This document shows positions 49,672 through 62,914 of a DNA stretch of 64,000 nucleotides, one piece after another; positions within the stretch are counted from its first letter, which is position 1; the number at the start of each line of letters is the position of its first letter. Location of the stretch: positions 5,206,001 to 5,270,000 of the forward strand of contig NC_079875.1 of the NCBI RefSeq assembly GCF_029227915.1, in the 5' to 3' direction. Origin of the DNA: Hydractinia symbiolongicarpus. Lineage: Eukaryota > Cnidaria > Hydrozoa > Anthoathecata > Hydractiniidae. The translations under genes and the position numbers were made by a program. The notes under the pieces were generated by a model. The model was not told the origin of the DNA. It did not search any database and was given only the letters and a program-made list of their open reading frames with translations.

Positions 49672-52600
49672 GAATAATACTCAACCTCCCAGCGCTTTTT
49701 GACCCTTTTTCATATCAAAACAGCGAGACGAACATGGCCCTGGTGGAGGTGCTTGTCACGTGGCCCTCAAATGCACAGTTATTGTGGGTATAGTATTAAA
49801 TGAGATTTGCTCAATGAACCAAAGTTTTAATATAACCTTGCAAAGCTAAATGAGCTCGGCTTTTAACGTCAAAATAATGTGCGACGAGTTTGTTTTCATT
49901 CTTTTTCAATTTTTATAATTCTTCTTATTTTTGGTAACGTGCATATCTGTGTTTGTATTGCGAATTTTCACATTGTGACAAAGATTTTGTTGTGTGAATT
50001 CCAAAGTTGCTTGTTTGTTATTAGTCAAAATGTCATAAAAAAATGAAGACAAGACCTTTTCACAGTTTCGCTAATTTTCTATATAAAAAAATCCTAAATA
50101 TTTTTCATTCTCTAAAGAAACTAAATAGTTCCACTACTTTTATTAACAGTAACCTTAATTTTGCTTCTATTCACACTTTTTTCAAAGAAAATATTTCATT
50201 TTTCTTCATGGTCAGAGTCTTCTTAATTTATAACCGTTTTCTTTCTTTTCTCAATTCTCAATAAAAACATCGTAACAAAAGAATGATTGATTTAAACAAT
50301 GGTTAAAGAGACATATTTTTTTTTCCTAATAACATGTTTTTAAATATTGATACACCCTTATTCTATTACACACAGCATTACATATACAAAACAATAGTGA
50401 AAAAAAAATGGTAAACAATTTTACCCACATGCTACTTTGTGCTACTTTAAAAGAAAACAAATGTTTGGAGAATAATTTTTTAAGGAATTATTTCTGGGAT
50501 AAGTTACACAAAAATTTCAAGAGAGCTTGAACGCATTTTGTTTGACAAATACTTTTATTTTTATTGTTATCATTTTGCTTAGAAAATATTCAAAATGCCA
50601 ACAAACCGTATCCAATAGGAAACTTCCAATCCGCATTCCAAGGGCTTTAACTCTATAAGTTCTTCTTGATTTTTGCATGACTAATTCACACGAATTTTAT
50701 GATATACTTTTATTATTTTTCAATTCTACTTTTAAAAAGGCCTACATCTCTTGTCCTGGTTGTTTACTAAATTCGTTGAGTAAAGTTTGTAGGCAAATGT
50801 CTTCCATAATTTTCATTTCAAAAATAATATTGTTATGGAACAAACTGTATTCAGTGACAAATAGTCACAGCTCAATAAGTTATTTTTTCAATATTAAGAC
50901 TATTAACAATATTACCTATTAACACTATTTAGTCACAGGAATTTGGGGCATATTATACCGCAGGGTGTGTGGAAGGGAGTGGTGTGAGGTAAATTTTGAT
51001 AAGCGTTTGGTATCAAACGTTACACTTTGTCATGAAAGAAACAAAATGGTAGCAATCAATTTTTGCTTATGTTTGCACTTTTCCTCTGACGTTAAAGAAA
51101 ACATAAAAATTGTCCGAAATACCACCATCTGCCCAAAACACAATTACTTTAGCTCTAGCACAGGAGGAGAGATACGTTCGGAATCCACCGACTTACCTTT
51201 AGACTGAATAGAGATAAAGAGTCATTAACTCCACTGTTAATCCACTCCACTGTTCATCCACTCATTGATCTCCACTGCAGAGAATATGACTTTAACTGTG
51301 TCTTTAAGATAGTATTTATAGCAAGAGGAGATTTTTGTTTAACTTATAAGCATTTCAACCAACAGAAAAAATTTCTGCAGCAGCAAGAATGATTTAGAGA
51401 ATGGCGTCATCACACATATTATGACACATATTACCTTGCAAAATGAACCATGGCTACATTTGAACATCGTTAATAGAATACAGCAACAAAAACATTCGTC
51501 GTAGACTTCAACGTTTTCTTGCACTTTTTTTCGTTTTTTGTACTACCTTTTGTGAGGCCAATCTCTTTTAAAGACATATAATTACATGGATACATCTGTT
51601 AATTAAATCTGGAGAAAACCTAATCTTTTTATCCTAAATTTTTCTGCTGCTTTATTGCCTACACACATTGATAAATGTTTCCCGTGCAAACTTGCCGTAC
51701 TCGATATATAATGGTAAACTCATTGACGTAAAAAAACCTGCCCGCTAATCAGAAGTGTTCGCCTTTCGGAAAATGGATATTTTCGGGGTTTTTTAAGAGT
51801 TGTGGAGTTGTTCCTTAGTAAAATAAGGTAACGATAATCAGGTAAACGAGGAGAATATATTGACTTGAAATATTGTTACAGTAGCTATAACTTTTCTGAT
51901 CGAAAAAAAGCCATAAACAAGTGTTGGCAAAATAGCTACTAAGAAGCAGAAAAATAGCTAAATTGTTTTGATTTTGAATGTAAAATCGCACCAACAATAA
52001 ACAATTCTAGTAAAAAACACTTTGTTTTCGTTTGCTTTTTCTCTACATTTTAAAGAGCAGTTGAATCATTTTCCTAAATTAGAAAAAAAAGTTCAAAAAT
52101 ACCCTGTCGTACATAAAATATGTCTGTTAAATAGGCTGTCCGCTATCTTATTGTCCCCTTTTTAGAAAGGTGAAATGGAATCTGTCAGTTAACCAGTGTC
52201 AATTAATTAGACAGATCACGATAAAAGAACGTAATCGTGTTAAATAAGATAAATTTATTATTTGACCAAAATAAAAAAGACAAATCATTCTTTCCAAAAA
52301 TATTGACAACAGATAAATGTATCTTTTTATCGTTTACAAAACAATCAGTTTGTTTCAATACCACAACAAAAAATTTTTTAACAAAAGTTTGTTATTGAAA
52401 TTTTCACTTAATTTTCCCTGTGATACAAAATTAGTTAGCTTTAGAAAAATGATTTATTTTTAGAAGCCTTTCATGGTCACTTCGTCTCAAAAAACCATCG
52501 ATAAAATATACCATTGTGCTGAATGTTGAGAGGCAAGATATGGCGACTATTTCAACATATTCAAACTCGCCTTCGCAGTTAAACGATCTGTTTATATGAT

Positions 52601-52805
52601 AAACTAATTTTCGCACTTGTTTTATAAATATTTTTTCCCACTTTTTAGTTCTAGTATATTTCACTATGGAACTTAAATCGTAAAAACTTAAAAAAAAATA
52701 TTTGCTTGTCACGATGCAATAACTATTACGTATAAAAATCGTTTGTTAGTTGTACATAATATCATATTATTAAATATTGGAACATAAAACAATTTTATAA
52801 AACTC
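49672..52805. other. AT-rich non-coding stretch
   Basis: No gene is supported. A 93-codon minus-strand frame at 52,431-52,712 lacks an ATG and a recognisable domain; it could be untranslated or intronic DNA downstream of the ankyrin exon. Confidence 0.5.
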
Positions 52806-53503
52806 TTATTCTCCTTGGTGTTCTTTTAATAAACGTTTGATGGTGGTGTTAAATGCAACATCATAAGCCGTCTTGTTATTCTTATTTCGTTTAATAACAT
52901 CAATATGTGGTACCGACAGCAGTAACTTAACACATTCAGTTTCACCAACAATAGACGCAAAATGTAACGGTGTTTCACCAGCAAAGTTTTGTATGTTCAC
53001 ATCAATTTGCGAAACAGACAACAGTAACGTAACATTTTCAACTTCACCAGCAATAGATGCAAAATGTAATGGTGTTTCACCAGCACAGTTTCGTATGTTC
53101 ACATTAAAATGAGGTACAGACAGCAGTATTTTAAGACAATCAACGTGACCGAAACCTGCTGCATTATGTAATAGTGTGGGGCTGCATGCAATTGTATGAT
53201 CAGCTTTCTTCTCAAAATGATTCATTATATCCTTTACAGTAGAAAAAACTTCCAAAGGATTATTATAATCACAACATTTACTGTAGTATTTTACATTCCT
53301 GTTATGTGTATCTGCTAAATTCACACCACAGCCAGCATCGATCAAACATTTTAATATTGACGGTTTGTTGTAATGTACGGCAGCAAATGACAGTAGTGAT
53401 CCCAAAAAATTTGTTATAAAACCATGGTTTAAAAAATGTTTAATGTTAAAAAAAATTGATTTAAATTTCTCAAAGTCACCAATCTCTATGCATTCGAAAA
53501 TTT
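52806..53503 (-). CDS. terminal exon of an ankyrin-repeat protein
   Basis: The minus-strand exon starts after a TTTTTGTTTTTAG acceptor at 53,504 (phase 1) and ends in TAA. It encodes about 232 residues. An N-terminal helical part (EIFECIEIGDFEKFKSIFFN) is followed by one weak and then three clear ankyrin repeats, with TLLHNAAGFGHVDCLKILLS and two closely similar units containing AGETPLHFASI. The near-identity of those two 33-residue units points to recent internal duplication. Ankyrin repeats mediate protein binding; the partner is unknown. No ATG is suitable, so upstream exons are needed; a Helitron lies 83 bases upstream. If those exons are lost, this is a remnant. Confidence 0.8.
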
Positions 53504-53585
53504 CTAAAAACAAAAATGATGTTGCTTTATCTTAACTGGTAATTAAAAACTTAACATAATAACAAACCAGTAACTCATTTTCTCA

Positions 53586-54894
53586 TCTATATTATTATAC
53601 CCGTATACGTCTGTCCGTCTGTCTGTCTGTCGCGCAAAATAGCTACCGATATCCCTTCCCATCTTTCCGCGATTTTTAAAAACCAGGAGGTTGTTTAATC
53701 GAAAATCTTATTATTGAATAAAATATATATTTAGGAAATTAATTTATTTCTTTAAAGCATTTAATTATTTTAATTTGCTAACCTTAATTAAAAAAATAAA
53801 TTAAGTGCATTATCTAAATACGTCAATTTTAATATTAATTACCCCGTGATCTTAATCGCCATTTTCGCTCGGGAGCCACAGAAAACAAATAGGACAGTTT
53901 CACTAATAGTTTTATTACTTTGTTTTGAAAAACCATTACAAGATTTTCGCGGCCTGGCAATGCCAACGAAGGAACATAATGACGAAGGCCATTGTGGTTT
54001 TGAAAGTGATCGTGGTCAGTGAAGGTTCTAGGTCTGTTTGACCTTTTTTTCTTCTAAAACCTTTTTATTTTGTAATATTTGTTTTCTATATGTTTTTACA
54101 TGTTAAGATAAATATATTGTCACGTTTTTTAGCCATGTACAAATCTTAAACGCATAATTTTTAAGATTTTTGGCTAGAAACGAAGATTTTTAAGCATCAT
54201 TCTACAGCCACCTAGCTAGCTACCCCTACTTGTTACAATTCACTTTGTATAACAGCTTCTTATCCTAGCCAATATTACTTATTTTTTTTAAGTTGTTGTT
54301 AAAGACCTCCTTTAGCTACCTCTGGATAACGAGTGAAAGTAGCCAAATGCGCTGTGTTTGGCTGCAACACAATTCTTAATTCTTATGCTAAATAAATGCA
54401 GTTAGGCAGCTACCACTTTTATTACTGTTATGAAAACTTCCGCTGCAAAATAAAATTGCTGAGTATTTTAACTGAACAGAATAGAGGCGGGCCGTTTCCT
54501 GAATTTTTTTTAACCGAAATCTCAATAAAGTTTTTTAATTCTTGTGTTATGTCTATACTCATCTCTGCGACACTGTTTACCCGTACTAACTGCTCAGTCC
54601 AGTGTTAGCAAAGAGCTGTTTTCTGTTTTTCTGTTTAACCGAAGTTGCGATAACGTACTTTTTTGGAAAAGACTATCACACCTAGCATATGGATGTGTCA
54701 CATTGTTTACCTGTACTAAGCACATAGCTTGGAGTAACATTTCTTTTGAACTTTCACCGACATATGTATACCTGTACTAGAGTGCTCCACATGAATTTAC
54801 GGTTCTTATTTATTGCGCTACAGGGTTTTTAAATGATGGGTAACCCTTTTACTTGTGGCTTACCTCAGCGTGCGACGCCGGGTCCCCTAGCTAG
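53586..54894 (+). mobile_element. 1.3 kb non-autonomous Helitron
   Basis: It starts TCTATATTATTATACCCGTA after an A and continues with GTCTGTCCGTCTGTCTGTCT. It ends GCGTGCGACGC (short hairpin), CGGGTCCCCTAG and CTAG before T. These are standard Helitron borders. There is no Rep/helicase frame, so it moves only with help from an autonomous element. The interior matches, in inverse orientation, 32,085-32,830. It sits just upstream of the ankyrin exon on the opposite strand, probably in an intron. Confidence 0.85.
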
Positions 54895-56882
54895 TTTTAC
54901 AAATTACTTTTATATTGGTTTGTTTAAGATAAAGGATATTTAAGCTGATTTCACAAAATATATTTGTTAAGCTACCATTTTTCGTAACGACAGCCAAAAC
55001 CGCTCCATATCGGCCCGTCGTCAAGAAGGCTAAGTCAATCAGAATGCCTGAAATCCCGTATTGACTGCTTGCAAAATCTACATGGTTAACAATGGTTAAT
55101 AATGTTGAAGATTTATCTATTAGCCACCGGCCAATTTATATTTAGGTTTACACTATTCTTTCTATACTTAAAGCCTCGCAAAAACAATTTAATTTCTCAA
55201 AGCGAAACTATTCTCGAAGGTTTGAAAAACGATATTCCCGATTTTTGTGCTATTTTTAGAATTTGGTCATTTAAAATATTGAAAACCGGAAAATCTATAT
55301 TTTAAATAACTTTTTTTGTCTGCCAGACTTTTTAAAAATTGTAAAAACTTGTTCTAGGCCGATGAAGTCACAATAAAAGTGCCGACATTTTTTGTTGTTT
55401 CGATACTGTTTTTGTTTCGTACTGCGCCAAATTAAATCAATATGAGAAATCTGTAAAATGTTATAAAGAGGTCGAATCAATACCTTCCCTCTGGCAATAA
55501 TGCGTTCAAGAAATCCGTCGAAATAGAGTTAGGATTAGTAAAATCGTTACATTGTACCTATATTCCTGCTAATAACCTTGAAACGGATGAAATTACGTGA
55601 CATCACATTCAGCATTGGTTACAGCAAGCTGACTAGAACTTTCTCAGGACCTCATCGAGTCATTCTCGAAACCAACAAACTTTCTTTCTGGTATTATATG
55701 TTTTCCAAATCAATTGAATTTCTTACTGGCCATTTAACTAGTTTCTTATAATAAGTACGATAACTTTGACTGTGCAGTAGTAATTCCTGTCTTTCTTCGT
55801 CATATAGGCCAGGTATAATAAAAGCAAAAATATGTCGGAGTGATTATTGCTAATTATGTAGGCTGAACTGAAAATTTATCAGATATTGTTTTTATAAAAT
55901 ATAAAAAATATGGTTTTTGGTGCAAGCTAACATTTTATAACCAACTGAAAGGTTTAGCATTAGAGGAATGGTAAATAATTATTTGATAATGATAGTTTGA
56001 TAATGATGATGATAATAATTTATTTATTGTACAAAACTGTTGCAATGCTTCCTCTCGTAAATAAGACATGGAGACTTCTATTGGTAAATTATATTTACTA
56101 AAAGACATACCATCAAACGATGAGTCATTACATTCGCTTAAATCTCTAAGAAGAAAGAAAAAAGTTAGCAAAACATACAATTTGTGTTGGTATTACAATG
56201 TCTTTCAAGCATATTGTAAACTTAAATTAGCATGCAATAAAATCCCAAGTAATAAAATCATTTTATTTTAATCGGATAATTTGTCTAGCCAATTAAAATT
56301 GTAAGCAAAACTTTTGTAAAACACAGAAGATATTTTTGGGGATGTTTTATAGACACTTTTAAAAATAATTGTACAAAATATAATCCACTTGGCCTGTTAC
56401 AGAGAGACAGGCGCAGTTCTCGTACACTTAAGCCTTTTTAAACGTCTATTGTTTCTATTTTTAAAAATGTAATAGAATTACCTACTTCTGTTCTGAAAAA
56501 CATTTATCAGTAAATTCCCAATAATTATTACAAAATAATTTTTTAAATATTTTCGATGCACCTTAATACAACATGCCTTTACTTCTGGGTGAGAAATAAA
56601 TATCAACTATCAAACTTCATATCGCTGTATTGCATGAAAGAAGTTTGGGCAAAATGTGTCACTTTTTATGGAAAATTTGTGCATCCAAAATATTAGCTAC
56701 CTTCGGCGGATTATGTCCGACAGATTTACATACAAAATTGACACAGTTGAATACTACTTCCGTTAATAATAATTGCTTTTCTAGATTTTTTCCTGATTGC
56801 ATTTTATGTTAAATAAAAATTAAGTTTTTGATGATTTAAACTAATTTTTATGATATTTAGGTACGGCAGAACTGTACAAGAC
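54895..56882. other. non-coding stretch with a possible small exon
   Basis: 55,027-55,080 is the second copy of the repeat at 1,252-1,310. On the minus strand TTTTTCTTTCTTCTTAG precedes a frame encoding DLSECNDSSFDGMSF, with a GTATGT donor 35 bases on (56,145-56,111); this could be a tiny exon, but its phase does not fit the neighbouring RING/B-box gene. Nothing else is supported. Confidence 0.4.
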
Positions 56883-59457
56883 TTAGTTGGTTTTAGGTCC
56901 GACAAAAAGATCAGAAAAGGCCTTTGTTATGTTTACAATGAAAGTATATTTTGCCTCGAGACACGAAAATGTCAATAAAAGAAATTCTAACTTGTTTTGT
57001 TGTGCTTCCAAATCATAATTTCCATCTCCAGACGAACATCCCTGTCCTATGAAAAAAAAAACACTTACAGGGATAGCATGGAGGTAGAAATAAAGAAGGA
57101 GATTGAACTCTTTTGTTTCTATTGAAATCATCCGTGATGCAATCAGTTGCAAACCTATTCATGTTGTCTTTTTTAAATTCTAGCGCGTGTCACATTTAGT
57201 AAATTTCATTGGTCGAAAAAACAATCGAATGGTAATAATCCATAACATTACGTTATTAATTAGCGGATCAAACAATAGTTCATTTTAAAATGGCTGATAT
57301 GTGTTTTGTGTATCAGTAGAAATGGAAATAGGTCAAACAAAATTTTATTAATGAAATTACACCATTTAAAAAGAAAAATAACTATTAACTCTTTTACTTT
57401 TTTCCATATTTGACTCACTTTTGACTCACAACATTGTCATGATAAATTTTAGTAAATCTTTGAGCATATTCTGCTTCATACAGATGGTAGAAAACCGGTT
57501 AAAAAAGCTGTATTTTTTTAAAGAACGAAAATAATTAAACATTGTTATGACAACTCACTCGTCCCCTGAGAGATAAAAACAACAACATCTCCAGAGTAGT
57601 GGTGCTTTGCCTAAAAATCACGTTTTTTTACATGTAAACAAACGGCATGATAAAGGATTACGTAATGTTTTTTTGGTAAAATCCAGTGAAATGCACATCG
57701 CGCATGGATATCAAAGGAATGCCGAATCAATAGCAATTTGAATAAAATTTTAATTCGCACTAAGATGAGTTCAATCTCCTTCTCTATTTCTCCCTCCATG
57801 GGGGTTAGAAGATGAAGTTACAAAAACAGAAATGTATATTATCAACACTTACCTTTCAAACTTTTTTCAAGGGACGTTGAATTATTAACTAATCGTGAAT
57901 GATTGGCATGTGTATCAGTTTTGTCAACCAGGCAAGTAAAAACAGTACATTCACTAGGGTTCGCACCATCAGTACTGATATTATCAACTGATATGTCTAA
58001 TTCTCCCAATGGATTTGCAGAGAACTCCTTATCGCTCATTTGACATAGATGTGAATAAAAATTTGGGACGGTTAAGTGAAAAGAGGAAATACAGCTAAGT
58101 TTCTTTTCGATTTCCAATTTTTCCGAAACTAATTCAAATGAAGATTTTGAATTAAATACTTTTACGTATTCTGAAAACTCCTTTATTTTGGTATTGTCGA
58201 CCAAACCAGCGGAAATTATTTTCTTTCTAAAATCTGCTGATCTTTCGTCAAATGTTTGTAACAGACATTTACTTTCTGTATTTAACAATTTCCGATACTC
58301 TTCCATTTTTTTCAATTTTCTGACTTCCAATTCACAAACAAATATTTCTCTGCTACTTTTAAGATTCTTCAACGCTTCGTCATACTTTATTGTCAAGTTC
58401 TCCATTGAAGCTTTTGTTTCTTCAAACGATGTTATAAAGGATTGGAACCATTGCTTTGCTTCTTCTCCAAATTCAACAATCTTTTTTCTTCTGTGGTTTT
58501 TGTGATCTCTGTATGTGCAATACACGCATACTAACGCATTATCACAATCAATACAGGCTTCTATTGCGAGCGATTTATGTTGTGTACACAATGGTTGGAT
58601 TTCTTGCAATTTTTGATTAAAAATGACGTTGATATATGACTTGTTGGCGCAAGAATGTATGATTTGACATTTGCCGCAAATTTTTGCACTGCAGGTTGTA
58701 CAGGAGTAGCTGATACTTTGTTTATCATGATTTATCGATTGACATAAGTAGTTCCCTTGTTCCGCATTTGATCTATAAAAGAAAAGCAATACGATAGTTC
58801 TTTACTGTTTTTTACAAGAAAGTCTATTAAACTTTACATTCACGAAAGTGGCAAACTGGTGCTTTTTTAATAACATAATTTTTCTAATTTTTATCTAAGT
58901 AATAGTTGTCTGTAAAGGCTGACAAATAATGTCTTAATCCTCCGCCGTGTAAAGAAAGACAATAAAGAGTCTTTTGAGAAATGCACTGAGTATTCTCTAC
59001 TAAAAACATAACAAACCAAGATTACTGATTAATGTTGACGATAAGCATAGTCCAAAAATATTTGCACAACAACTTATCATGGTCTTTATTTTGACCACCT
59101 TCCAGAAATCTGAAAATTGGGACATTCCACACCAACTACATTACTCTCCACCGTTAATTTATTTTCTTATCTTGCATAAAAATAGACTTACACCGCACCC
59201 AACATGTCAACCAACGGATAATTAGTAATTAATGATGATGTTGTCTCGTGTTGGTCTAACTTTGTCTTCTTGGGACATCTTAATGGACAGGGCATTTCAG
59301 CATTTCCATCATCTTGAAACACAAGGATACCATCTAGACAATCCTGACAATACGTATGTCCACAATTTAATAACTTTGGATTGTGGTAGATACCTAAACA
59401 TATCTTGCATTCCAATATTGTTGAAAGTTGAGTTATTGTTGGTATTGATAAAGCCAT
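56883..59457 (-). CDS. TRIM-like RING / B-box / coiled-coil protein, three exons
   Basis: Exons on the minus strand are 59,457-59,192, 58,772-57,853 and 57,046-56,883, with GTAAGT donors and TTTTATAG and TTTTCATAG acceptors. Phases agree at both junctions (Val split by the first, Gly by the second), giving 449 residues from ATG to TAA. Residues 17-61 form a C3HC4 RING (CKIC, CGHTYCQDC, CPLRC), the E2-binding fold of ubiquitin ligases; the last Cys pair is spaced by three residues instead of two. Exon 2 holds a B-box-1-like Cys cluster, a good B-box 2 (CTQHKSLAIEACIDC, CVYC, DHKNH) and a long charged coiled coil. No SPRY, NHL or filamin domain follows, so it is a short TRIM. Predicted role: cytoplasmic E3 ligase, possibly in immunity or signalling. 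Confidence 0.85.
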
Positions 59458-60838
59458 TTCACTTTATACCTTATATGTAAATATATCTTAAAAAAAAACA
59501 TAAGAAATAACTTCTTATATTGGCTTTAAGAAAGAAAAGCAAACATGAGGACAGATTGTGTAAATTGAAAAGAGAGTTGTTGAAATAAAATAGTTTTAAA
59601 ACGATTAAAGAGCAATAGATATGCTTAGTAAATCACCAATTCCAAGTTTTGAGTTCCTACATAAACTCGCGAGTTACTTTTTAATTTCAAAACACTACTT
59701 GTGAGTTGTAAATTTACGAATTGGTACAATAATTTTACGAACTGGTACATAAAATCAATGATTTGCAACAAAACTTTCACGAGTTTCTTTAAAGTGCGAA
59801 TATCAAATTTAAAGCGCAATTTGTACATTAAAAGTGGAACTTAGAATTTTATATTTAACGAGAGAAACAGCAAAATTTCAAGTTGAAAATTTGAACTTTG
59901 ATTCATTTTAAAAGGAAATGTGTTATATACTCAAATTAATGTTTTTCCAAACCGTTTTCCAGTTATAACTTCATATTTTTTTCTTATACATGAAAGTGTA
60001 CTTAAAAATATGGTATCGTTTTAATTAATTTTAAACATTACCTTTCCCGCGGAACAATTAAAAAACGCTGTGGTTTACATTGTTAATATATCTTTAAAAT
60101 GTTTCGCAGCTAATAGCGTTAAACGTTAGTGGATTTACTATATCCTAGAATGATTTAAGTGCGTTAATCTACAGACAACCGCAACCTAAGAAAAAGAATC
60201 TAACAGTCGAGAAGAGTTTCGCGTATCGAAATTAATAAATACAATATACTGTACCTGGAAATACCTAGAAAATATTTTAAAACCAAGAAATTAAATGTAC
60301 TATTTTGGAATCAGAACTAAGGAAAAACTCACAAAAAAAGTGTATATATAAAATATATGTTTCTAATAGAAAAATCACACTATAAATTCCACTTGCACTT
60401 GCAAAGCAACTCGTGAATTTTATGTACCAATTCTTTGCATAATAACTTTCTATTTTTACATGCTTTCAGATGGACGTATATTAGCAGCATTTATAAATAG
60501 AACCAAAATCTTTTCCATTATTTACAACACTGTAACTTCAATCGATCATAAACATTAACGTATCGCTAGTTTTTGTGTCTAAGCATTAACGTATGACTCG
60601 GTGTGTTGTTGCGATATGAAAATATTTTTTAAAAGTGCAAAAGAATAAACATTGTTGGTAGTTATTAAATTCCTCTCTATTGTAAAAACTTTAATCCAAC
60701 TCTTTAGTTTTTCATGATGTGCTTTAAAATTTTTGTCAAATTGCCAAATTGCAAATTCCAACTACATTCCTTCTAGTGTATTCATTAGCATCCCATAAGA
60801 TTAAAGATGATATCACTTATTCTTTTGCAATAAGTACT
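59458..60838. other. upstream region of the TRIM-like gene
   Basis: The first few hundred bases before the ATG should hold its promoter, but I see no defined element. Around 59,640-59,790 loosely repeated words (GAATTGGTAC, GAACTGGTAC, CGCGAGTT, GTGAGTT) occur, with a further AACTCGTGAATT at about 60,410. Confidence 0.4.
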
Positions 60839-60997
60839 AGTTATCGCACAGTGCCGAGAAAAATATCGGCAATATTTTTTAAGTGTTTTTATGTTCTTGT
60901 TACATATTTCACGAGTCTTTAGGCGAGTGAAATATACAAGAACATAAAAAACGAAAAAAATATCAGCCGATATTTTTCGAGAGCATGTGCGATAACT
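60839..60997. mobile_element. 159 bp foldback MITE
   Basis: AGTTATCGCACA opens the unit and TGTGCGATAACT closes it. Inner blocks also pair: GAAAAATATCGGC with GCCGATATTTTTC, TTTTATGTTCTTG with CAAGAACATAAAA, and TATTTCAC with GTGAAATA. It folds into one long hairpin of almost full length. Family not assigned. Confidence 0.85.
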
Positions 60998-62914
60998 TGT
61001 TTATCATATACTCTTAATTCATGTTAATTTCACATAGTCGGTTGCACACTGCTTAATTATGTTCACGATATTAACAAGCATTGTTATAGAGGCCAATAAT
61101 AAAATCACTGAAGGTAAGTTATTTCATTTATATTTATGAACTTATAAATTATTTGAATTTATGAAGTCACATGCGATTTAGATCATTATAACAAATTATG
61201 TTCATGACACGCTTGAAATAATTTGAATGGAAATAAAAACTACGAATTTTCCAAAAAATAAATTGCCATTGTGAAGCCAAATAACACAGAACTCCATCGT
61301 CGTGCTTTTATATTATTCTTTAGAGTTGACTGATATAATTCCATTGTTTTTCATACCCGGTGGAGAGCGCGTGCTCTATGATTAATGAAAATTTTCGAAT
61401 CGTAAAGTCTATATTTGTGAAAATAAATTTACCGACAAGTTTTCGTTGTTAAGAACACAATAGGCTTTTCCTACGAATTTTCAACTAATCAAGGTAAAAA
61501 TATAAGCTTTTTGCACGCTAAATCAGCCAATCAAAGGAAGAATATCATTTTGCACTCTGTATAAGTAAAAATTGAACTCGTTTCTTGGTTGAAAAACAAA
61601 ATACAGCATATATTTCGTGCAGATTAGCCAATCAAGTTGCGAGAAAAACTCAAAGTATATGATAACATGTGATATTATAATCTCAATATTAAGGATGTTT
61701 CATGTGACGACTGATTATATTTATTTATTGTTCATTTAGATCAGATTTTCATTGATTTCAGCCACATGGGGTGGAAATCAATAAATGTATAAATCATGTG
61801 AAGAAGGAAGATATATAGAAACAGTCTTGACCTTTGACGCATAGGACTGGTTGTTAAGACTGTTTCATTCACCTCGGGCCTTTGCAATTATCATTCTATA
61901 GGAGATCACTATAAAACATTAATTTCAAATAAATTTTACAGCGTGCTACAAAGAGATTGTAATATCACATGTTAGTATGACTAGTAGCCAGAACATAACT
62001 TAGTAAAAGTTTTAAAAGGACTCATTAAATCCATTCAAAAGATGTTTGAAGATCTATTGTTGAATCCGAAACATATCTGGTAATAATCCCTAATTCCAAT
62101 TGTACAGTGCAACAAGTATTTAGTGGGGTTATTCTGTCACCATAATTGTGTAATTAAGGTATGTAGTTCTTTTCTTGAGATTGACAAGGGTACGATTTCT
62201 TCTAATTTTTTGTTTTTTTTAGGGAGCACAAATAGTTCGCATTTAAGTCTCAACAAAGATGTTTTCCCCAGCTTTAATTAATTTTCTACAGATATTTCTG
62301 AAAATAGGTGTTTTGTGGTTCTATTAGCGCTTCTTTCGATATGGGATTTGATGACGTGGTCACCAAAAATGCTAATGTCAACAATTTTCTTTGCCAAATT
62401 GTTTATTAATACCTGGACACACTTATGGTAAGTTTCAATCCACAACAATTACACAAATTGCAGGAATCGGGTTAACACAAAAATAGGAAATGTCATGAAC
62501 ATAAACCCAATGAAAGAGTCCTGGAAATAAGGTTAAAAATAGATCTTGCTTAAACATACGTGGTTCTCAAAAAATTAATAGGTCATGTGTAATATTTGAA
62601 GTGTAATTTCCAACTAATTATAATTTATAATTCTAAGAAGTGAACAAACATGTTAAGTTACTCATTTTCGGACATATTAAGATATGCATTGTAGTATAAT
62701 AAACCTCACAAATAATTTAAAATCTGAATTGTAAAATTGGAATATGATCCGTTTACTTAAAATAAATGGTATTTTCTTTTTCCCAGCCAATCTTTATAAT
62801 TACAAACCAAACCTTGAGTGCCCTACAAACAAACAATTAAGCAAAAAAAAAAGACGCAAACAAACTAGAAAAAAAAACGAGCAAAAAGTACTTAAAAATG
62901 TTATTTGTTTACAT
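60998..62914. other. AT-rich non-coding stretch
   Basis: I see no exon or element with clear borders between the foldback and the IRG end. Short Lys-rich frames at 62,744-63,007 are shadows on the opposite strand. Confidence 0.5.

Noticed and set aside
52431-52712. 93-codon minus-strand frame downstream of the ankyrin exon
   Set aside because: It has no ATG and no recognisable domain, and the ankyrin exon already ends in a stop. It could be a real exon but the evidence is weak.
56111-56145. Additional exon of the TRIM-like gene
   Set aside because: The acceptor is good but the phase does not match the end of exon 2, and exon 3 already supplies a stop.
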